The notes under the pieces are model-generated. The model was given only the letters and a program-made list of their open reading frames with translations. It ran no database searches and was not told where the DNA came from. A program made the position numbers and the translations under genes. Shown here one piece after another: positions 59,870 to 64,000 of a stretch of 64,000 bases of DNA. This stretch comes from Synechococcus sp. C9. GTDB taxonomy: Bacteria; Cyanobacteriota; Cyanobacteriia; Gloeomargaritales; Gloeomargaritaceae. Location: positions 22,896-86,895 of the forward strand of contig NZ_JALAAD010000002.1 of the NCBI RefSeq assembly GCF_022984075.1, read 5' to 3'. Numbering within the stretch: position 1 is the stretch's first letter; each line of letters starts with the position of its first letter.

Positions 59870-62080
59870 TTACAAAAAAGAACAATTGGCAAAAGAACAA
59901 TTGGCAGGGGAAAGGTCATGATTCGCCTTAAGCAAGGGAAGAATTAATTTTTCCCTTTGCCCAAGAGTAAGGGGGAACGCCAGGGCTGCCCCCATTCGTC
60001 GGGTTCGCTCAGGCGGTTCGTGAATCCCTTCATGCAAACCGATGGGCAAACCATCGGCACGGAGGCGATGGAGGACAAGCGTCATTGCGGAAAAGCAATC
60101 ACCGGCTGTGAGTTGTCCGAGCAAATTGGGAACACGCTTCACCTCTACCTTCTGCTCCCCCCATTTGACCAAGCCACTGTGGACATTGACCAAGACCCCA
60201 AAGGCTGGGGGCAAATCCGGCGGCAGGTGGGGTTCGAAAGGTACAGGTTGGTCAGGAATCTTCAGCAGGCATAGCCCCCGCAAAATTGCCTCCAACCGCA
60301 CTTCATCCACGTTCCCATTGATCCAAGCGGCAACATCGCTCAAAGACGCATAAGCTTTCGGTCTCATCGAAGCCTGTGAGCTTTCCTGAGCTTGAGAAGC
60401 CATATCCGCCTGCTCCTCTGAGGATTGGGAGGATTCGGCTTTACTCTGCTGTTGTTGCTCAATTGCTTCCCGTTGGAGCAAGTGCAATAGATTGGTGGTC
60501 AGCGACCCTTGTTGCCAGGTGGTGATAGGGTCATTTTCTTCAGCCCATTCCAGACGAATGGTTTTACCGCGTCTTTTTTCGCGGACTTTGACCAAGCGTT
60601 GGCGCATCAATGGCCTGCCTGCCAGTGCCAAAGCCAACCGGAATTCAGGTTCATCCGTAGCTAGGGCTACCAGCCACTGCTTTGCTCGTTCGTAAGCCTT
60701 CCCCCAAATGGTAGGAAAAGGTTTTATGCCCTTTTCCAGGGTAAATTTGAGCGACCGACTCAAGGCCGCTTCCATCGCCCCAAGTGCTATCAGTACCTCC
60801 AGGAGAGACTCCTTCCCACAAGCCAGTTGAAAAATACTCTCCTCCAAATACCGATAGGCATTGCGCACGGAAGCCGGGGACGTTTCGGAATTGGTTCTTC
60901 TCAAAGACATCAACCAAGAATCAATATCGGCCAGCAGGTCTACTTGCGGCTGTTGCTGGGGTGCAAATTGACCAAGGGGAATCGCAAAATAGGATAAGCC
61001 ATTACGCTCCAAGAAGCTGTACCGGACAAAAGCGTGGATACCCCGTTGGCGTGCCAAGTTGGACAACCCCCGGGCGAAATCAACCCCCGTCTGCGCTGTC
61101 CGTTTTTTCACCTTGGCTCGGCCTTCCGAGAACAGGGATTGCAGTCCTTTTAGCCCGACAGGCGTTGTCCATACAGGAACCCAAAGTTCCGCCCTAGCCC
61201 GATCCGTCGCACTGGCACTGCCATAGCCCACAGCAGAAGCCCGTACCGTAAATGGATAGGCTAGTTCCCCCGGTGCGGTGTGCTCATAACGCCGGGTACT
61301 CCCCGCCCGAAATAGAATCAGCCCCTCCATCATCAAGACGAAATCCCAGGCATTGACCCGTGAATCGGCCTGAAAGCCGGGATGAGCATTCACCCCCCCC
61401 GCCGCTAGGGGATGAAACTGTCCAATCGAACCCTTAAATGATAAACCTGGAAGAATCTCGCCAAATAAGGAAGCCTGTAACAATACATCGGCTTCAGGTT
61501 GGGGAGTTCCTTGGTCTTTCTTAATGAGGTCTAACAAACGTTGCATAAAGGTGCGGCTGAATTCTAAATTGCCATCATTACCACCGGAACCCGTCAAGGG
61601 AGGAAATTTAATTTCTTCATCAGCAATGAGGGAGCACGTATCCAACCAAGGGAGTGCCGGGTCGGGCAATTGGTTACGCAGTTTGACCAACAGTCGCTTC
61701 TTTCCCTTCTCCGAGGGTTGTTTTTGCAACCCCATCTCGTGGACGATTGTCAAGGCAATTTCAATAGCTTCCCGATAGGACTGAAATCGCACAGTAGTGG
61801 AATTTCGAACCTGGGTAAGGGTATTCCCTTTGTCTTTTGGGAAAAAGCCAGTTTGTCCATTCCACGGAGCCAGGATGGGCGTCGGCTGATACTCCCGTAG
61901 GAAAAACTGCTCCAGAGCCGGTGCATCGAGGCTGGAAACCAGATAAAATCCATTCTCTTGCCAATAGCACCGGGCTTGCGGGTCTTTCTGCTCGGCCACC
62001 AAGCGGAACACCCCAAGGGCTTTGAGATAACTCGCCAAAGGTTGAGTCTGACAACCAGGCAAAGCCAGGACATTGCTCAT
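59870..62080 (-). CDS. csx17: Csx17, large subunit (Cas8-type) of subtype I-G
   Basis: 736 residues from MSNVLALPGCQTQPLASYLK. LGVFRLVAEQKDPQARCYWQ, TPILAPWNGQTGFFPKDKGN, LLQASLFGEILPG, KGSIGQFHPLAAGGVNAHPG and WDFVLMMEGLILFRAG are the conserved Csx17 blocks. It is regarded as the large subunit of this I-G branch. The very end has a short internal duplication (ANCSFANCSF), reflecting a 15-bp DNA repeat at 59876-59905. It follows cas3 by 5 bp, within the same operon. Confidence 0.93.
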   Translation of the reverse strand: MSNVLALPGCQTQPLASYLKALGVFRLVAEQKDPQARCYWQENGFYLVSSLDAPALEQFFLREYQPTPILAPWNGQTGFFPKDKGNTLTQVRNSTTVRFQSYREAIEIALTIVHEMGLQKQPSEKGKKRLLVKLRNQLPDPALPWLDTCSLIADEEIKFPPLTGSGGNDGNLEFSRTFMQRLLDLIKKDQGTPQPEADVLLQASLFGEILPGLSFKGSIGQFHPLAAGGVNAHPGFQADSRVNAWDFVLMMEGLILFRAGSTRRYEHTAPGELAYPFTVRASAVGYGSASATDRARAELWVPVWTTPVGLKGLQSLFSEGRAKVKKRTAQTGVDFARGLSNLARQRGIHAFVRYSFLERNGLSYFAIPLGQFAPQQQPQVDLLADIDSWLMSLRRTNSETSPASVRNAYRYLEESIFQLACGKESLLEVLIALGAMEAALSRSLKFTLEKGIKPFPTIWGKAYERAKQWLVALATDEPEFRLALALAGRPLMRQRLVKVREKRRGKTIRLEWAEENDPITTWQQGSLTTNLLHLLQREAIEQQQQSKAESSQSSEEQADMASQAQESSQASMRPKAYASLSDVAAWINGNVDEVRLEAILRGLCLLKIPDQPVPFEPHLPPDLPPAFGVLVNVHSGLVKWGEQKVEVKRVPNLLGQLTAGDCFSAMTLVLHRLRADGLPIGLHEGIHEPPERTRRMGAALAFPLTLGQREKLILPLLKANHDLSPANCSFANCSFL

Positions 62081-62085
62081 AAACA

Positions 62086-64000
62086 TCACTCCATCGTGGA
62101 TGTAGGGGTAGAGGCTCGCCAGTCTGTTATACGAACCAGCATCTCCAAAAAGGCCAACTTGAAAGGGCCGTATTGTTCCAGCAGGGCATAAGCCCGCTCG
62201 GTCCAAGAATCTGCCCCCAACTGCATACACTTGAGGGTGAGTTGCAGAGAAGGGATGGTCACGCCGCCCCCCAAATCCACTTCAGACACGCAGTCTCCCT
62301 CATGGACACCCAGGGCGTACAACTCTTTGCCTTGAGGTTTAATTTCATGGGGACGGGGCTGAATATTCATACGGACTTTTCCGTGGTGACAAACGACCAG
62401 GTAAGCCAGCAAAAAATCCTCATTGTTCTGTAGCGCCATTAAGGCACTGACCAATTCATGCCGAAACCCCCGGCGGTCGTGTGGCCAGATGTATTGCTTT
62501 TGTCTATCCCTTGGCGGTGCCTTAGCCCAGAGCTGATCCGTAGGTACGGGAGGATTCTGTTCCCAGCGCAACATCTTCTGGAATTCTTCATGAGCTTTTC
62601 CCGCATCATGCCATTGGGCGGCTCTGCACAGTAGCGTTTTCGGCAACGGCGATTGCCCCCAAACCCCATGTAATTTTTGGCAAAGTTCATCCATTACCTG
62701 TGCCGTTTTGATGGAGTGCTCTTGCAAAGATTCCCACTGGGCGGAGAAGCTGAGCGGGTCTCTCCCGTCGCCATCCGGTTCAATCAAGCTGTTGTCCTCG
62801 AGTTCTACTGGTGCTGGTTTGTCTTTGGGGTTCCCGGTAAACCCAAGCTCCGCACTATATCCCCCCAAGCTACAGTGCAAGAGCAACCTTTGGCCGGGAT
62901 AAAATGATTGCGCCCGGGTCCATTCCCCATCCCAAACCCAGGCAATCCCTTGCACCTTCTCCAGAAACTCCTTGATTCGATAAACACGAACTGAGCAAAG
63001 CTCCTCTTTTTGTAATGCCCCTTTGTAACCAGCATCTTCGGGGGTCTGGGGGGGAACTGTCCCTTCCCATTCACGCCATGCTACCTGCACATCCAGGTCT
63101 TCCGCATTACGGATAAACCGTGAAACATCAATATCATGACCCGCTAAATCCACTGAGGTATCGAAAAGCTCCAAAATATCGGTTTTCCGTGGAATCAGTC
63201 CCTCAATCTCTGGGGTTACTATCTGCATCTCTCTAATACGATTCAACCCCACATCTTCCAGTTTTTCTAACTGTTCCCGGGCAATCTTCAGTTCTTCAAC
63301 GGTGTACGGCTGGGCGATACCTCTCCAATTCAAGTCGGGAATATCCACCCAATACACGAATGCCGTTGCGTATTCTCCTTTGCGATTGCACCGCCCAAAC
63401 CGTTGCACTAAGGCAGACCAAGGAGCCAACTCTGTGATGAGGTTTTTTGCAGAAATATCAACCCCTGCCTCCACCGCTTGGGTCGTGACCAATATGCCGC
63501 TTTTGCCGCTACGATACTCGTTAATTTTAGAGTTTTGTATGCGCCGCTCAGCCAAACGAAACCGGGAGTGAATCAACGTGATAGATTCCGTTTCTGGGAT
63601 TAATTTTTTTAATACCTGATAAACAGCCTGTGCGCGAGAAACCCGATTACATATGATAAGTGTCAAGGTTCCTGGTTCATGAATTTCTGCAACTTCCGCT
63701 GCCAGTGCTTTGGCGTAGGCCGCTTCCTGCTTAGGAGCAGGTAAAGGTTTCCCCTTCGCATCCTGCCGCTGACTCAGAGTGGTTGCTAGCTTCCTTAACG
63801 TTTTCACTGCCCCTAACCGTTGTTTCACCACAGGGGACTGCTCGTCCGTTTCGGTCAGAGTCAACACATTGGGATTGCGGTTATTCTGCCGGAAATCAGG
63901 GGTATCTAAAAACTTGGGGTCAAGCGTAGCGGACATCCAGATTGAGTGGGTGGGTCCGTAGGTGCCGAATTGCTCCCGAAAGCCCTGCAACTGGGCAGTG
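62086..64000 (-). CDS. cas3: Cas3 helicase-nuclease with C-terminal HD domain, partial
   Basis: The frame is open to the window edge, so the N-terminal part with Walker A is not seen. Visible: motif III WMSATLDPKFLDTPDF, ILVTTQAVEAGVDISAKNLI (motif V), VQRFGRCNRKGE (motif VI), then after about residue 430 an HD nuclease: HSIKTAQVMDEL, AAQWHDAGKAHEEFQKML, RHELVSALMAL, VVCHHGKVRM. HD following the helicase is the reversed order typical of subtype I-G. It is the first cas gene visible; cas1/cas2/cas4, if any, lie beyond the edge. Confidence 0.93.
   Translation of the reverse strand, partial: TAQLQGFREQFGTYGPTHSIWMSATLDPKFLDTPDFRQNNRNPNVLTLTETDEQSPVVKQRLGAVKTLRKLATTLSQRQDAKGKPLPAPKQEAAYAKALAAEVAEIHEPGTLTLIICNRVSRAQAVYQVLKKLIPETESITLIHSRFRLAERRIQNSKINEYRSGKSGILVTTQAVEAGVDISAKNLITELAPWSALVQRFGRCNRKGEYATAFVYWVDIPDLNWRGIAQPYTVEELKIAREQLEKLEDVGLNRIREMQIVTPEIEGLIPRKTDILELFDTSVDLAGHDIDVSRFIRNAEDLDVQVAWREWEGTVPPQTPEDAGYKGALQKEELCSVRVYRIKEFLEKVQGIAWVWDGEWTRAQSFYPGQRLLLHCSLGGYSAELGFTGNPKDKPAPVELEDNSLIEPDGDGRDPLSFSAQWESLQEHSIKTAQVMDELCQKLHGVWGQSPLPKTLLCRAAQWHDAGKAHEEFQKMLRWEQNPPVPTDQLWAKAPPRDRQKQYIWPHDRRGFRHELVSALMALQNNEDFLLAYLVVCHHGKVRMNIQPRPHEIKPQGKELYALGVHEGDCVSEVDLGGGVTIPSLQLTLKCMQLGADSWTERAYALLEQYGPFKLAFLEMLVRITDWRASTPTSTME

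Overview
The window looks like part of a cyanobacterial plasmid, probably a large accessory or 'defence' plasmid. The evidence is a CyRepA1-type replication protein (18840-21947), two ParA-type partition cassettes (495-1635 and 29778-31018), many toxin-antitoxin pairs, three Uma2-family and one DUF2887 nuclease typical of cyanobacteria, and no recognisable chromosomal housekeeping gene. The content recalls the Synechocystis plasmid pSYSA (CyRepA1 replicon with CRISPR and toxin-antitoxin genes); that comparison is from general knowledge, and the species cannot be named from the sequence.

Layout. 1-2300: a truncated DUF3368 gene, partition cassette 1 and a DUF5615/DUF433 pair. 2300-7200: an orphan partition-like site, a dispersed repeat and a 1244-codon superfamily-1 helicase-like gene with an internal duplication. 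7200-13960: a large Calx-beta subtilase, a PrcB-like lipoprotein, a truncated CHAT protease and an IS630/methyltransferase junk junction. 13960-17440: decaying toxin-antitoxin genes, a miniature element sitting inside a DUF4160 gene, a solo IS605-type right end and a divergent tnpB/tnpA pair with a dead tnpA. 17777-22116: replication region. 22268-25066: Uma2, DUF2887 and a DUF4258/DUF2283 pair. 25067-28340: a transposon graveyard holding an AbiEii-like gene. 28386-33100: two Uma2 genes, partition cassette 2, a PIN toxin pair, a subtype I-E CRISPR relic and a truncated kinase.

33111-48873 on the minus strand is a class 1 DISARM locus (drmD, drmMI, drmA, drmB, drmC). Its drmMI-drmA interval is filled by one intact and two decayed toxin-antitoxin cassettes. 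49094-52740 holds two inverted IS5-family copies around 1.6 kb of non-coding DNA whose purine bias switches strand half way. 53432-64000 carries a broken DEDDy exonuclease, a 27-repeat CRISPR array and a minus-strand subtype I-G cas operon (cas3, csx17, csb1, csb2) leading into the array; cas1/cas2/cas4 are not in the window.

Most unusual: (a) in both partition cassettes the partner gene contains strictly periodic DNA repeats (30 and 48 nt) whose core motifs recur upstream of the cognate parA, and a third orphan copy lies at 2300-2370, suggesting centromere/operator iterons embedded in the partner gene; (b) 18 leader-distal spacers of the CRISPR array are permuted copies of only 8 sequences, all explainable as five runs through one ancestral order; (c) heavy pseudogenisation of toxin-antitoxin genes by miniature elements and Trp-to-TAG changes.
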